Positions 23,278 through 36,800 of a stretch of 64,000 nt of DNA are shown piece by piece. The translations under genes were made by a program, and so were the position numbers. Position 1 is the first letter of the stretch. Each line of letters starts with the position of its first letter. Source of the DNA: Cyanoderma ruficeps (lineage: Eukaryota; Chordata; Aves; Passeriformes; Timaliidae); contig VZDJ01007747.1 in the NCBI GenBank assembly GCA_008694505.1, positions 9,084,399 to 9,148,398 of the forward strand. The letters are read 5' to 3'. Below the pieces are notes generated by a model. That model worked only from the letters and a program-made list of their open reading frames with translations. It was not told the DNA's origin and made no database searches.

Positions 23278-24942
23278 GTAAGTAAAGAGGTATAAACCTA
23301 TTTATTTTTCATTTCTACAAAAAAGGTTAAGAATGGCAGGGCAGAGGAAGGTAAGGGTCATGAGATTCAGTTACTACACCTTATTGTGAAGGTACTAGAC
23401 TATCTACTTCAGATTTTAATGTATAAATTTGTAGGCTTGTAGTACAGTCACTCTCTTGAAATATTTTCATCGATAAATATTCTTACTTATCTTTTGACTA
23501 AAGTATTGTAATGTTATGTTCAGCTTTAAGTAGCTGGCAGTGGCATGTTTATCAGCACACAAGAAAAGTTAGCAGCTTTTTTTCCTTACATAGAGGGAAA
23601 TTCATCAGTGTTGAAAGTTACCACATTAAAGTTCTTTGAATTGTAAAGAGGCCACATTTTACAGTAGCAGGGGCAGCTGGGAAGTATTTATAGTATGCTC
23701 ATCAACTTTTAAGTCTGATTTTAGGAAAAAAAAAGTGCTCCTAACTTGGGTGATTAATATGGGCCTTAAGAAAACCGTGAAATCCTATATGCATTCTGAC
23801 ACATTTCAACTGTGGGACATGGAGGAAGTTGGCCAGATGACACCCTGAAAGTTCTGTATCCTATTTCTCATTTTAGACTTGCATTGGTCTGTTGGCTGCC
23901 TGCCTTGTGAAAACTGTTGCAATGATCCCGCAAGTCCTCATCAATTCTTTCTATGTGCCAGTGCAAGCACACTTTTGTACATACACTCTTTGCCTAGATA
24001 AAAGGCTTCAAAGACTCTACATGAGGTGGCAGAAGCTCTTAAGTAATTATGTGTCACTTTTTTCAGCCTCTGAGCTGGGTCAAACATCTTAGTCATTCAG
24101 ACAAGTGACCTGTAAACTAGCTTAAATCCTTTTAGTGTATTTTTGAACACTAATTAATGATGCACAAAAGGTGCTTCCACTTCAGCTATAGGGGCTGTAT
24201 TCTAAGGGAAATGCTACAACTGAGTCTAAAATCGACTAATTTACACAAAACAATATTTTTCTTTGCAAGTTACAGTGTATTACAAGTAGAAGGGCAGCAA
24301 ACAAAAAAATGGGCGGAACTATTTTCTTCTTTTGGGGGCTTGGGGTGGAATGGTTGAGCATTGGTGGTGGTGGTTTGGTTCTGATAAGATGTAGATGAAT
24401 GGCTTCGGATGCCACATAGGATAGATAGAATTAAATAGAAATGCTATTGAAAGTAAAAAGCAAAATGATCCGAACTGGAGCGGGAAAAACATGTATGTTA
24501 GTACATATTGCCATCTGCTCAACTTTAGAAAGAGGATTTGGTAGTTCAGCTGATACTTCTAATCAATGCGCTCCTGCAATAAAACAGGACATCGTGAGTG
24601 CTGTGAAGAATAAGATAGAAAATAGGTATTGGCATCTGTTGTTTACTAAATTTAGAATATTGTATATGGTCCTGCCCAGTCACTTTTTTGCTCCAGCAGA
24701 ACTAGAGAAAAACTAGGAGTTTAGGTTATTTCCTCAGTCTGCCTCTAACATCCTAGCCTGTAACTGCGAGCACAATGAGATAGAACTATTCTGTCTGATG
24801 ACGTCAGACAGCATCGTATGAGAAACAGTGGAATTACACAATGAGGTGTAGCAGGAAAAGAGGAAAATTCATAAGGAAAAAAGTAGTGAATGAATACACA
24901 GAGTGGACAGATAATTTTTTTCTTTTTATTCATTTATTTTAG
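23278..24942 (+). other. TLL1: TLL1 last intron
   Basis: This is a 1,665 bp phase 0 intron with donor gtaagt and acceptor tttttattcatttattttag. It contains a perfect hairpin around a CRE palindrome at 24791-24811, about 130 bp before the last exon. No repeat family is recognised. Confidence 0.9.
24791..24811. promoter_or_regulatory. Full CRE palindrome inside a perfect inverted repeat
   Basis: Arms CTGTCTGA (24791-24798) and TCAGACAG (24804-24811) are perfect reverse complements around a 5-nt centre. TGACGTCA, the full cyclic-AMP response element bound by CREB/ATF factors, sits at 24799-24806. It is a sequence match only; binding is not shown, and an 8-bp match can occur by chance. Confidence 0.35.
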
Positions 24943-25077
24943 CCACCAGAAGAAATTTATTCAGCAGGGGAATCTCTTTTACTTCACTTTCACACTGATG
25001 ATACGATCAACAAGAAAGGATTTCATATACGATACAGAAGCATAAAATATCCAGATAGTGTGCACACCAAAAAATAA
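24943..25077 (+). CDS. TLL1: TLL1 last coding exon: end of CUB5, C-terminal tail and stop
   Basis: This holds 44 codons (residues 355-398) and a TAA stop at 25075-25077. It starts in phase 0 with [16 protein letters not shown], continues [13 protein letters not shown], the final strand of CUB5, and ends with the basic tail [12 protein letters not shown]. The tail matches the TLL1 pattern (SIRYPDTTHTKK in human, from memory) and not BMP1 (TKFQDALHMKK) or TLL2, and is the clearest evidence for naming the gene. CUB5 and the tail are present only in the long, tolloid-type products of this family. The stop is at the expected place, so the C-terminus is complete. Confidence 0.97.
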   Translation, partial: PPEEIYSAGESLLLHFHTDDTINKKGFHIRYRSIKYPDSVHTKK

Positions 25078-25223
25078 CACAAGAACCTCTATGCCAGAAA
25101 AGAAGATTGAGAAAGAAAGAATGCACAGTTAAAAGGAGGGAAGGTGTCGTTTTTTTAAAAAACCCCTGAAGTTATTAGCACAAAAGTTCAGTTGAACTGC
25201 TGACTTATAAGAACAGAGACTGA

Positions 25224-25233
25224 AATAAATAAA
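25224..25233 (+). promoter_or_regulatory. TLL1: Overlapping tandem poly(A) signals (possible proximal site)
   Basis: Two overlapping AATAAA hexamers (25224-25229 and 25228-25233) lie about 150 nt after the TLL1 stop. Use of this site would give a short 3' UTR. No strong GT-rich element follows within 40 nt, so I rate it below the distal signal. Confidence 0.35.
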
Positions 25234-26936
25234 AGAAGAAAATCACCTACCCCAGTGGAATAGTCAAGATGATGATGTGCAGACTCCATATTTGACTGTC
25301 TCTGCAGAGCTTGTGAAAGGACTTTGCATGCAGGGAGAATATAAAAGCTTTTGTTCATGGTCCAGTATTTGCTGGAACCGCGTTTGGATTCAATCAGTTT
25401 CATTCAGGGGAAGTGACCCTGCAGACCATTCTTCCTTCTGATAATTGTATGGTGTCCAGGAGGAAAAGAAGCTCTTTTAGGTCACATGCTCAAAATACTG
25501 TCCTTCTACCTAGTTGCTTTGACTTTGAATCCTGCATATAGCGTGTACAAGGACTTAAAATAAGATGTAAAATAGGAAGGCCTTCCTGCATTCTTCTGTA
25601 TTTTTTACAAATTCACCTGTCACATCAGGTTATCCTTGTTTTGAAACTGGAAAATCCTACTTCTGAAACATAACTGATCTATAGAGTATTTTGTTTTACT
25701 AATGGCTGAGAAGTCTGAACTGTTACATCAGTCATCACTAGTGGCCAGTCACCAGTTGACTGAATTGTAATGGTGTAAGCATCTGAAAATGTTTGGCTTA
25801 CTGGTTAAGTAAGCTATCTCTGATGATGTGCTCTTATTTTGCACTGAATATAGAAAGAGACTGAAATGAAAACCTGTCCTGAATCAAAATCTGTATCCAT
25901 GAGAAAGCGAAATGGTCAAGTATCATCTGAAACTCCTCCTACTGAATTTGTTTTCAGCAGTACATTTGAAAACACCGCTAAGCTTTATTTCTTTGGACCT
26001 TTTTGTGAATGAGCTATTTGCCTGATTCAATTACTCAGAAATGAAGCTGCAGTAGTGTCCAAAAGACAAGTTTCCCAAAGAGGTTTTTGATAGTGGTTTT
26101 TTTTTTCTAAGTGTAAGACTATCCACGATGGTGAAAAAAGCAAAACAAAACAACAGACCCAGGATTTTTTGATATCAAGTGTGAATTCCTATGGTGCTAT
26201 TCCATGAACATTAAAAACAAACAAACAAACCAAGAAGTTTTAGACTTTTGAGCCAACTGTTTGCAGATCATGAATGTCTCACTGTACCTGGCTGCATCTG
26301 GAGAAGGAAGGCTTTACTGCTCTGGTGGAAAGTGGGTTGCAATGGCAGTGCTATTCCTGTGGAACAACTACTATTATTGCCTTAGAATCCTCGCACACAG
26401 TCAGACAGATCTTCCTGTAGATACACTTCTAATTTGATAAATAATTCGACAACTCGAGCGTCTTAGCATACACTAACAAAAGGATCTTCAAGCAAAAGCC
26501 CATCTGCAGAGAGAGATCATCTGCTGTAAATACAGTGACCTGCTTTTGATGTAGATATGTTACATTTAGAACTGAGATATTCTATGTGCTTTAGGCCGTA
26601 CATGGCTCTAGTCATAATGTATATGCATTATGTAAGTATTGTATGAATGAGTGCTCCAGGAGAGTGAGAGGTATGGGTGAATATGGAACTGTTTCTTTAT
26701 GTGCCAAGTTCTATCAGGACCCTGTTTGACTGTAGCAACTTTTCTTTAAAGGCTTCATAGACAGATAACAAGGACTTCTAGTTTGCAAGAATCAAGTTTA
26801 AGTGACTATTATGTTTCACTTACAAGAAATATTATTTTGATATCCTTTGATGTAAGTTGCTACTCAAATTAGCTTAGTTTTTGTTTCCTTCTATGAACAT
26901 ACATTGGCACTAATGAATCTGACCTTTTTTTATAAA

Positions 26937-26942
26937 AATAAA
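26937..26942 (+). promoter_or_regulatory. TLL1: Predicted TLL1 poly(A) signal
   Basis: A canonical AATAAA is followed at the right distance by a T/GT-rich stretch (26961-26976). It is the best-supported transcript end downstream of the TLL1 stop. Confidence 0.65.
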
Positions 26943-26962
26943 AACCGAATGTCTCTATAGGT

Positions 26963-29900
26963 CTCTTTGCTTGTTTTAACAGCCCTAGTAAAACTCATAT
27001 ATATTTTTCTTTTTAGAGAGCTGATGTGTGTGAACTTCAAAAACATAATAATTTCTGTGTTTTTATAATGCCACTCTACTGTCTTTTTGGCTCATTTTTC
27101 AGGTTGTTTGATCAAGAAATGAACTACAAACATTTTCTGAAAGGTCTTTTACTACACAATTCAGGCAAACATATTGCTAAAGTTAAAAAAATAAAATGTG
27201 TGTTCTTGATGCTTTACAAAATTTATCAGCTGGATGGATTTCCAATGCTTGAATTTCTAAAAGGAAAAGCAAGCAGCAGCAGAAGCATTGTCCCTCTGGC
27301 ATGGTTAATCAAAAGGAGCTGGGAGAGTCTGAGGCTGAGAGCAAATGCAAGTTTCCATGCTATCCTATTTTCCACTTTTCTGTTCTGGTCTCCCCTTAAT
27401 ATTATCTCTCTCTGTTTGCTAGAGTCTTCCTTTTCTCTAAACTTGGCTTTCTTATTCCCCTCAGGATTACTCTAATAACCACAGGGTTGACCCAAGATCA
27501 CTATTTTTTGGAAAGGTTTATTTTGTCATGGTTGATTCATACAGGCCCCTGTATAAATCCTACTGTCCCGTGTTAAATAGTGCAGCAGGAATGGATGGAG
27601 AAGAGGTTGGAGTGGGAGGCAGCATGTTGTGGTGCATTTCCAAAACCCTGTGGAAGGTGATTCTTTATTGTCATATCAAAGTATTGCTTTTGAGCGCAAC
27701 ATTTCTGGGATTTTTTTCACATGGAATATGTAGAATCAGGAAGTTAGTTGCCGTAACTTTAAATACAAAGTTTGATTTTATTTCTCCGATTGGTTATTCC
27801 TTTGTAGATCTCATATGCTTCAGAGGGGTGAAAATGCAGAAGGTGTTCTTAGTGATTATCTTGATGGTAAATGGACCATATGGGTTCTATCTTGTCATTG
27901 GCCATGATCCTAGTCAGTGCCTCGTGGTGCTATCAGATGCTGTTTAAAACATAGCTATTTACAAGTCCTAGGAGATTTTTCCCGATGTAATGAAAAATGA
28001 CATATGCAGTGAACTCCTCCATTACAGGGGAAGTATGCCTTATAAACAGCCTAACAATAAGAAAATAATGAAAAAATAATTTATTTTGATTTTTGAAATT
28101 GTGAAAAGCAGTGTGGGCTATCCACATGTGTAGTTGCAGCTGTGAGATCCAGTTACAGTGCATTTATTGGCAACGTTCCCAGGGTGAAGATGATACTTGT
28201 TCTGCTTCCTATTTGACACAAACTTTTTTCTGTGGCATAGTCACTGGATTTAAATTACTTTTCCTGGAGCATATTGTAAAGTTTCCTTCTCAACTGCATA
28301 AAGAGCTTCTGATGTGCTGAGTATTATTTTTTAATGTTAAATTCAGCATAAAGTGTTATTTTGATGGAATGTACTGTGTGACTGACAGGCTCTTGAAGAA
28401 TTTAAGTCTGTGGCAGACCAAATCCTGTGATCAATATCACACTCAGATAAGAGGGAAGGTAAGGTACATTTGTGAGAGGCTTTCCTTGTTGCCTTAAAAA
28501 AACCCCCAAACTAACAAAAGAGAAAGTTGAAAAAGAATAAAAGTCATCAGTGAAAGCAGTTAAAATGGTTGCCTTACATACAAGCTGTGGAGGTCAAGCT
28601 GAAGTGAATAAAGAAAGGTAAGTGCACACACAGCAGATTTTCTGTTCTTCGCTGACCTTTTGTTATGGTCTATAACATATTGGAGTAATATTGCCTTGCT
28701 GTGAGACCCATGAAACAGCGAGTTGACCTAAGCATGGGTGAGAGCCAAATCAGATCCTTAACACAGTATTGCAGCATTACTTTTTCATTTAAAGCAGATT
28801 GCTTTTGAAACACTGTAAAAATTAAATAATTGGATGGAAGCTTTATACACCTGGGGAATTTGCACTTTTGCTATGCTGTCAGGGTGCAAGTGGCTCACCT
28901 AATTTGTTCTAACAGAGGAAATTGTTGTTGACCTCACAGGCTGTGTGTGCTGCCCTGTGTTCTGCACCACTACAGAGAGTGGACACCATCAAGGCTCACT
29001 GGAACTTTTATAATTAAATGGTTCTGTTCTGCCAAAATTTACAGATCTCAGAGTTTAGGGACTTGATATGTGTATGGAATTTCAGGAAAGCATTCAATCT
29101 TAAAATAGACCTGGCCAGTAACCAGAGGAGAAATTTGCTTTGACTTCAGGTCTGAAATTGGGTCCGAATGTATAATCAGAGTGGATGGGTTATATATCAC
29201 ATTAACTTACCTGATCTTACATATTTGCAGAACCTTACCAAAGGACTTGCTCTGATTTTAATTTTACCATTGCTGATTATGATTTGATTATGAATTGGTC
29301 AGTCAACACAAAGAAAGAGGAGCCAGAACAAAGTGCCTGAAAAAGCAAAATATAAAGCTACCACAGATACAACTACATTACATTTAAAAAAGTTTCTGAA
29401 GTCAGCACTGTTATTGATATGTTATTTTTTCAATGCAAGCTTCATATTCTTTAAAAATGCTTTATGATGTACTGCTTTCACCTATCTAGGGAACAGTTAG
29501 ATGACTAATTGCATTGGTTAGTGAATTTTTCAAACGGAGAACTGAAGACAATCTTAGAAATGGCTTGCTTTGGTTCCTAATCATGTATAGAGTAACTACC
29601 CATTTGTGAGAGGGGGTAACACTGGGCTATAGCTTCTACAAGTTGTTTTTTTTCCCCTCTAGCACTATCAAGTTTTTCTGCTCTAAACTGTATACTTAGG
29701 ACAGCATTTTAATGTTATTCTGCTTGATCTAATTCAATTAATCAAAATAATAATCAGCTGCTTAATATTGTTTCATGGAATCAGGATGAACAAAGTGTGA
29801 TTAAAACAAAAAGAACAAAGGAAAATTTGCATTTTTCAACTTATTCCTTGTTAGAAAATGTTCTCATTTTCCCTGATTTTTCATTCTGAGTTCACAAAGC

Positions 29901-32900
29901 AAACAAGCTGTGGCAGTGGCAAAAATATTTACGATAGAGTGGTATTGGGTGAACAGCAAAAGGAAACATTAGCAAGGCTTTTGGCTATTTGGATCCCATT
30001 GCTGCAATTGTTTTCCCTGGTTTTTATTTGTAACCTATCAAATCTCATAATAATGCAAGATTAAGTGATATGACAGACAAAAAGACAGATTTATAGGGTT
30101 TTTTTGTGTGTGTGTGAATGTCTTCAATGACCTTCAGGTGCAGTAATTCTTCCTGTGTTGTTGTGACTACTGGAAAGGATCCCTGAATTTATGCATATCT
30201 GTTAGAGGGTGTTTACTGTGTGATTGCAACATCTGAAATACAAGGACTGCTAATAATCATTAGGAATATAAAATCTTTCAGAGCATGCTCAGTGACCTTT
30301 CTCTCCTTCCACAGTAGTGTTTTCTAGGGACATGTCAGGTAAGTCTCCACACAATGAAATACAATGAAGGGAAGTTACAGTGAAAAAAGAAAGATAAAAA
30401 AGACATTTTGGGTCACATATGGCATGTTATTCTCACAGAGTAGAGTGAGATTGTTACATGTTACAAGAATATATGTGGGAGTAAGACAATGAATTTGGAC
30501 AATACAATATGTAAGCCAAGTGTCAGGAGACCTCTTTAGTGTTAGAGACAGAATAGTTTCCCAGGGATGATAGTCCCATCTCTCAAGTATCAGGAGCCAT
30601 ATCGTACAGAATGTTGTCTAACAGAGAGAGAGCATCATGACTCACGTCTGCAACGTGGACATCTTGAGTAATAATTCTCAAGTAGAATATTAATATATAG
30701 CAGGTGTTGATAGTTGTTGAGATGCCTTTATGAAGTTGATGTTCTAATGTGCTTGGCTTTCATACATTGTTGTTATTTCTTCTGATGGTCATGAGACAAA
30801 CAATTTTAATTGCTAAAATCAATAGCCTTGACAATGTTATATAGGAAGACCTGAAAAATTTTAAAATATAGGAAGAGCTGAAAATATTACTTATTGACAT
30901 TTAATTAATTACTTAAAAATTCTTACTGTTATTATGTCAGCAAAGGCAATGTTTTAGTGAAGACATTGAATAAAACATCTTTGGAGTATTTCTAGGTAAT
31001 CAGAGTAGTAACTAAATTTTTATCCATTTAATGTGAAACTTCCTTCAGATTGCTGCATCATTGACATAGCACTTTCTAAACTGTACATTTTAGAGTAGAT
31101 AATCCTGAATTTTCTTAGTCCTTTTGCCCTGTAGGACATAAAATTATGTTAGTTATGTTGGTGTTAATTTTAGTTTACAACTCTCTAAAGTATAGGCTGT
31201 TTCATTATATCGTTGAAAGGAGTTGTTTTTTGGTTTTTTGCTATAAAGGAGGATCTTAACCTTTGGGAAATTTAGTGAGCACTAAATGAATTCAGTGTGT
31301 GATAACCCACTCTAATGCCTATTACGGTGAGGGAGGGAGAGACACAAGCAGAGAGGGGCAGCTCCCAATGTTGTTTACATAAAATCTGCCTCTCCAGTTC
31401 TCTTGCAAAGGGCATATTAGTGTTACATTTATGTAAAGCTACAATAAAAGTTCTGCTGAGAATGGTTCAAAATACTTTTGTTTTGGGAAGCCTTCATGAG
31501 AATAGCTGTATGAATAAAAATCAGACTTTTGTTATATTTTTTAAAAAATATTTTTAATTTAATTTATTTTTTTATTTATTTTAGAAGCACTGATTCCAAG
31601 TGTTTCTTAGTGTTGGTTTGGCAGAACTAGGAATGAGAGGCTATTCGGTTTGTCCTTCCAAAAGGTCCTTGGCCTGAGGATCTCCTTTCCTGAGGATTCA
31701 AGTGGACAAGATGATTAGTTTCTCCCTTGAAAAGACAGTTGGCAATCCCTGCAGTTGCTGTTTTTTACCCAAAAATCTTGGATTCGTTGGTTGATTCAGT
31801 GTTTCACACTGAAAACAATAGAAAAACTACTTAGAAATATGAATTGGATTAAATTTGTTTATTTTAGACCAAGACTACTTAAACAAAGTCAACCAGTAGC
31901 AAAGAGATTTATCAGAAGTAAGATTATATATGTGCAGTTGCCTCTCTTCCTTTCCTTGAGCCCAGCATATATCCTGTCTCTTCTGGGAAGCCACAAATTC
32001 ACTTCTTTATTTAAAATCTCCAAGCAAATGACATTGCAAGAGCAAGCTGGAGAAAGAATGGTTTTGAATCTCTAAGCTTCGGTTGCTAAAAACAATTTGA
32101 CGTTGTCACAATGTGCCTTCATAAGGAACTCCTGAATCTGAAAATAGGATTTGACTACAGTGTGGAATGACTGAGGAAGAACAGAAAAACTGAAATGTTG
32201 TGATAAAATACAGTGTTATTGCTTCTGCACACAAGGGAAGACCTTTATTTTTTTATTTTTGCTTTTGGTCATGATCTTCCTAGCAGTTTGCATACAAATA
32301 CAGAAAATACCCCAAACGTGTCTTTTAAAATCCCTTATTCTGGGTGAAGTTGTTGAATGAGGAACAGCTGTTTGCATCCTAAGTGAGATTGATTGTTTCA
32401 AGTGAAAAAAAAGTCTCTGGAAATAGTGTTCAAATGAAAAATGTACACTATTGCCAACATCCCCAGTGCTTGATGTCCCTCCAAAAGGGAGGACTACAGT
32501 TGCCTGTTATGGCACTTCATTAAATACTGTGTCCTGATACAAGTCACCTGAGGAATACTTCAGAATTTGTTGTTCTGTTTCCCACTTCATTTATTTAAAG
32601 TGTAAGAAATACACTTTATTAAGTGGAAATCAGACATGAGTTCGTAGCAAAATTTATGGTAGAATAACATCAGGATTACATTTTGAAATGGATCCCTGGC
32701 ATGAACAGTCGTGTTCTGAAAGAGACCTGCAGTTACCCCAGCCTGCATTCACATCTTGCCTGCTTTGTATTTTGTCATATTTCTTCACTGAACTGAATTC
32801 CCACCCAGAAAATCATTTATCAAGATGCTTTTTTAAAGCTGGTTTCATCTTTCCCACTGGAAATTTCTTTTGAGGGAAATTGTCTCTAGTTCTAGACAGT

Positions 32901-33561
32901 CATAATTAACTGTTCCTTAATTAGGCATTAGGAAGAGAGAGAGACTTTGTTTATACTCATTTCAGCTAAATCTTAGTGGCTAACATGGCATAGTTTGTAA
33001 CATTGTTTCTTTTGATTATTCCCGTATGGACTCTGAAATAAATTGTGAGTGCTTTGAAGAGGATATGTTGGATAGACCAAGTATGAGTGAGTTTTATGTT
33101 GGTTAGCTGGCTTCTCTTATTTCATTAAAATGCAGCAATTTCCATTTTATTCCTGCATGTCTGAAGTATATTTCAGTGCAAGAGTAGCTCACCAGCTACT
33201 ATTTCATTCTCTAGCATGCCCCTGCCCTTGTACGTAGGAGTACAAGTTGCTAATGGCCAGTCTCGCTATCTTGTTTGTAGGATAAAGGCTCTGATATGCA
33301 GAGTATTCAGTCACCAGATAGTCGCTAAGAAGAAGGAAAAATTAAAGAACAGGATTTAAAAGATAATATTTCAGCAGGTTTTTGCAAGAAAAATAAAAGG
33401 CCAAGTAAAGAAATAGAAAATTAATCTGGAGTGAGAGGAATCTAATACAAGAGGAAATGGAAAGTAAAAGACCTAACTTTCTTAAGCTGGTCCTTTTTTT
33501 GGTTGTAAAGAACATGCAAATGGCAGGGCAAAACTGAAGCTGAGAAAAATGTTAAGTCATT
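26963..33561. other. Intergenic sequence downstream of TLL1
   Basis: No gene, RNA gene or named repeat was recognised. The stretch is AT-rich with short simple runs, such as (TG)n at 30106-30116. The longest frames (27026-27475 and 27528-27947, + strand) have no domain, biased codon use or splice context that I can recognise, and are taken as chance. Confidence 0.7.
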
Positions 33562-33885
33562 TGTGGTGGGTTTATCTATAACAGAGTTAATTTTCTTCAC
33601 AGTAGTTGGTATGGGGCTGTGTTTAGGATTTGTGCTGGAAACAGTGTCGATGACAGAGAGATGTTTTTGTTATTGCTAAGCGGGACTTGCACAGAGTCAA
33701 GGCCTTTTCTGCTCCTCACCCCACCCAGCCAGTGAGGGGACTGGGGGTGCACCAGGAGTTGAGAGGGGACACAGCTGGAAGAGCTGATCCCAACTGACCA
33801 AGGGGATATTCCATCCTGTAAGACATCACGCTCAGCAGTAAAAGCTGGGAGAAGAACAAAGGGAGGACATTTGAAGTGATGGCTT
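33562..33885 (+). mobile_element. 3'-truncated LTR, same family as 52429-53025
   Basis: This starts TGTGGTGGGTTT and follows the 5' half of the full LTR block by block: gagttaattttcttcacagta, atttgtgctggaaacagtg, ttgcacagagtcaaggcctttt and gggatattccatcctgtaagacatca. A promoter-like tcagcagtaaaagctggg follows. It fades out soon after ggaggacatttgaagtgatgg, so the 3' third is missing. No retroviral coding sequence follows. Confidence 0.85.
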
Positions 33886-36800
33886 TTAAATTCTGCACCA
33901 AGGGAGCATTCCATGGAAACTGGAGATGGAAATAGTGGTTGTGGCCAGGCACTTCACAACAGCTTCAGTGACATTTGTAGAGGTAAAAGCATTTCATTGA
34001 GGTTTCTTTAAATGTCAGTCATGTTGTTATTTTTCACATTTTTCTTTGATCTTAATATATCACCTAACTGCATTTGGCTTAGATTGGTGGATGAATAGCA
34101 AACCTTTCCAGTTTTGGAACAAACTTTATTATTATTTTACTTTATTGGAGCAAACTTTTTTTTTTTGTTCTGTACAGAATGGATTTAGTGCTTTTTACCT
34201 TATTTTTATGAAATCTACAGACTACAGCACTCTTCTCATGCCTGTGCCAGGACCATGTGTCATTCATTTGGGATCATGTGATTAACCTGGGTAAGGTCTA
34301 GTCTGATTTATAGAGCTGATGATTGCTATTAATAAGCATCAGACTCCTTCAGTAACTTTATCACGGTATACCATAGCAGGGCCTAATGGCTATATCCAGC
34401 CAATCTGTGTTTTTCCAAGGTCTGTTTTTCATCCTACAACCCTATCCAAAATACCTATATGTGACTCAAAAAGAGATAGTATCAAGTCATTAATTAAAAC
34501 TTGCAAGAAAATTTGTTTCCACAACTCAAGTGATTTGAAATAACTTTATTATGTGCTGCAAAAACATAAATAACAAAGATACATCTTTTTTTCCTAAAAT
34601 GCTATTAGCTTTTACTAATTTGTGCATTGGATTTAACCCAAAGATCATGCAGAATTTTGAAAGTTTTTGCTATTCCTTCAGAAGGCATACCATGTCGAAG
34701 AATAGATAGACACACATACATGGGACAATGTCATTTTGACATCTATGGAAGTAAGAAATGCAACTACACCTTTCACTGGATTCATTATTTGTCATATGTA
34801 TTATAAAATAAATCACTAGCTGCTTTCCTTTGAAATTTTCTTTGAGAAATGCTGGACAGAGAAATGCTTTATGTGCTTTCTACCACTGCACATTTGTCTT
34901 TAAAGCTGCTGCCAGAAGGAAAAATGGGTTTTTTTGTATGTTGAGAAATGTAAACGAATAAAAAGGTGGTTGTGTGGGTTTGGGGATTGTTGGATTTTTG
35001 AAATTTTATTTCCTATTAGGCAAAATTTCAGGCCTATTTTCTTTAATTTTCTATGTTTTAGCCTATCAATTCACTCTTCCTTTTTCTCAAAATGCAGTTT
35101 ATCCATTTGTATCTCTAGAAGCAAAAACATTTCTCTTACTGGGGGCCAGTCTCTCTCCTCTAATTTCACTTGCATACAGTTTTCAAGACGTATTTTTATC
35201 TGAAAAGCAGCCTTTTCTAATCTGAATTTAGAGAACTTTATGATTTAGCAATTTGCTTTTCTCTTGTCTTAAATATTTATTTAATCTGAAGATTTATTAA
35301 TGTTATGCCTTTTATTCTTAAGCCTGCACTTAGCTTGGACTGCAAAAGGTCCTTCTGCTTTTCTCATTTCCTCTAAATTCAAAGATAGTCCATATTTCTT
35401 AGAACTCTACTTCCTTATTTATCTGCCTGTCAATCATTATGTCTCTTGGGACCACTAGGAAATCAGGTCTTTTTAGCTCTCTGTACAGCTGAAGTAATGA
35501 AGTTCTGCTCTGGAGCTGTGCAGGTCAGAATTTGACTCTTGCAGTTTATCAACCAACATCCTTCCGGAATAAAAAGACTTTAGCACCATTTATCTACTTA
35601 TTTTTAACACACAGATCAAAGCTAATATAAGGCATCTCTGAAATTTAGTGTAACCTTTAAGTCCTAAAGGAAAAAAGATGGCAAGTCATTTGCAGAAGGC
35701 ACTTATAAATGTATTAGCAGACTCAAAGTAAAATATATACTTGACTGAGACAATAATCTTCCTTCTGTTTGAAGGAACTCTTCACCTCCTGTATCCCATT
35801 TCCTCACAATTCCTTAAATAAGTTTTTATACAAGTGCCAGTAGGCTGTATGTGGACAGGGCACTGGAGTGGTCTTGGTGTATCAGTGATGTGGAAGAATG
35901 AGGCTGAAGTGGGAAGGGTTGTTTTAAGTCCATCATTAATGGGAAAGTGAGAAGTTGTCATTACGCCATTGGAATGATTTGGACTTCTCATCCAAACATC
36001 ATCTTTGTTTACTGACTATCCTGGCAGGGGGTTGAGAGAGAAAGAAGCAGAGCAGTGCCTGCATTATGCTGGATGCAAGAAGTGAATGGGATTGATGCAG
36101 CCTCTTTTCCTGCTGTACAGGGAGGGGACCATACAGAGCAGAAAATGAAGAGAAACTTCATGCTGTTTAGCTGTGGAGCATTGCCTCAGTTTCTTGCTGC
36201 CTTTCTGCATCTGATACACATGAATAATTATATACTCATATACCATTCTTGGCCCTCAGCAACCTGTCAGGAAAGGGGCTAGAAGGTACAAACCCCTACC
36301 ATTTATATAAATCAACACCTACAGCAGTGTATTTGGAAGAAAAGACAAGGAAATCATATCCCAGGGAGGGAAGGGATTAGAAGGGCCATATGGTAAGGAT
36401 CCAAAGGGCTGTGCAGCTCAGTCCATGTAGGGAATTGGCAACTCCACTCAAAATCCTTTGCCAAAAGAAAGTAAAAGCCAACAATGTTGACTTTTGTGGT
36501 CTAGGCCACTGACCTGAGTACTGTGCTCCAAGGTAAGTAATTTTAATTTCTAGAGGGATTTGTGGTTGTATCTCATCTCTATTTGCTTTAATTTTCTGGG
36601 ATAATGAATTGGTACTAACTAACTGCAATTTACTGCCATTTAAATTAGTAGATAGGGTGAGTCATCATCTGCTTTCTGCATGTTAGTCCAGCATCTAAAT
36701 ACACTCTTTTCTCTTTAGGATTATGTTGTGCGTTTGGTGCCCAGTATAAAGAGGAATTTTTGTCCCCACATTCCTGCTTAGAAGAAATTGCTCCCTTTTC

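Larger units (their letters stand above)
25078..26962 (+). other. TLL1: TLL1 3' untranslated region (predicted)
   Basis: This is about 1.9 kb from the stop codon to the predicted cleavage site 15-25 nt after the AATAAA at 26937-26942. The sequence after that signal (gtctctttgcttgtttt) is T/GT-rich, as expected downstream of a cleavage site. A tandem pair of AATAAA signals at 25224-25233 could give a much shorter UTR, though its downstream sequence is not clearly GT-rich. An (AAAC)4 run lies at 26215-26230. The exact end needs transcript data; longer forms may exist. Confidence 0.7.

Noticed and set aside
27026..27947. Two long plus-strand frames (149 and 139 codons) just downstream of TLL1 as a new gene
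   Set aside because: The translations are hydrophobic and low in domain-like structure, there is no convincing promoter, Kozak context or splice pattern, and I recognise no family. They begin just after the predicted TLL1 poly(A) site and look like chance frames.
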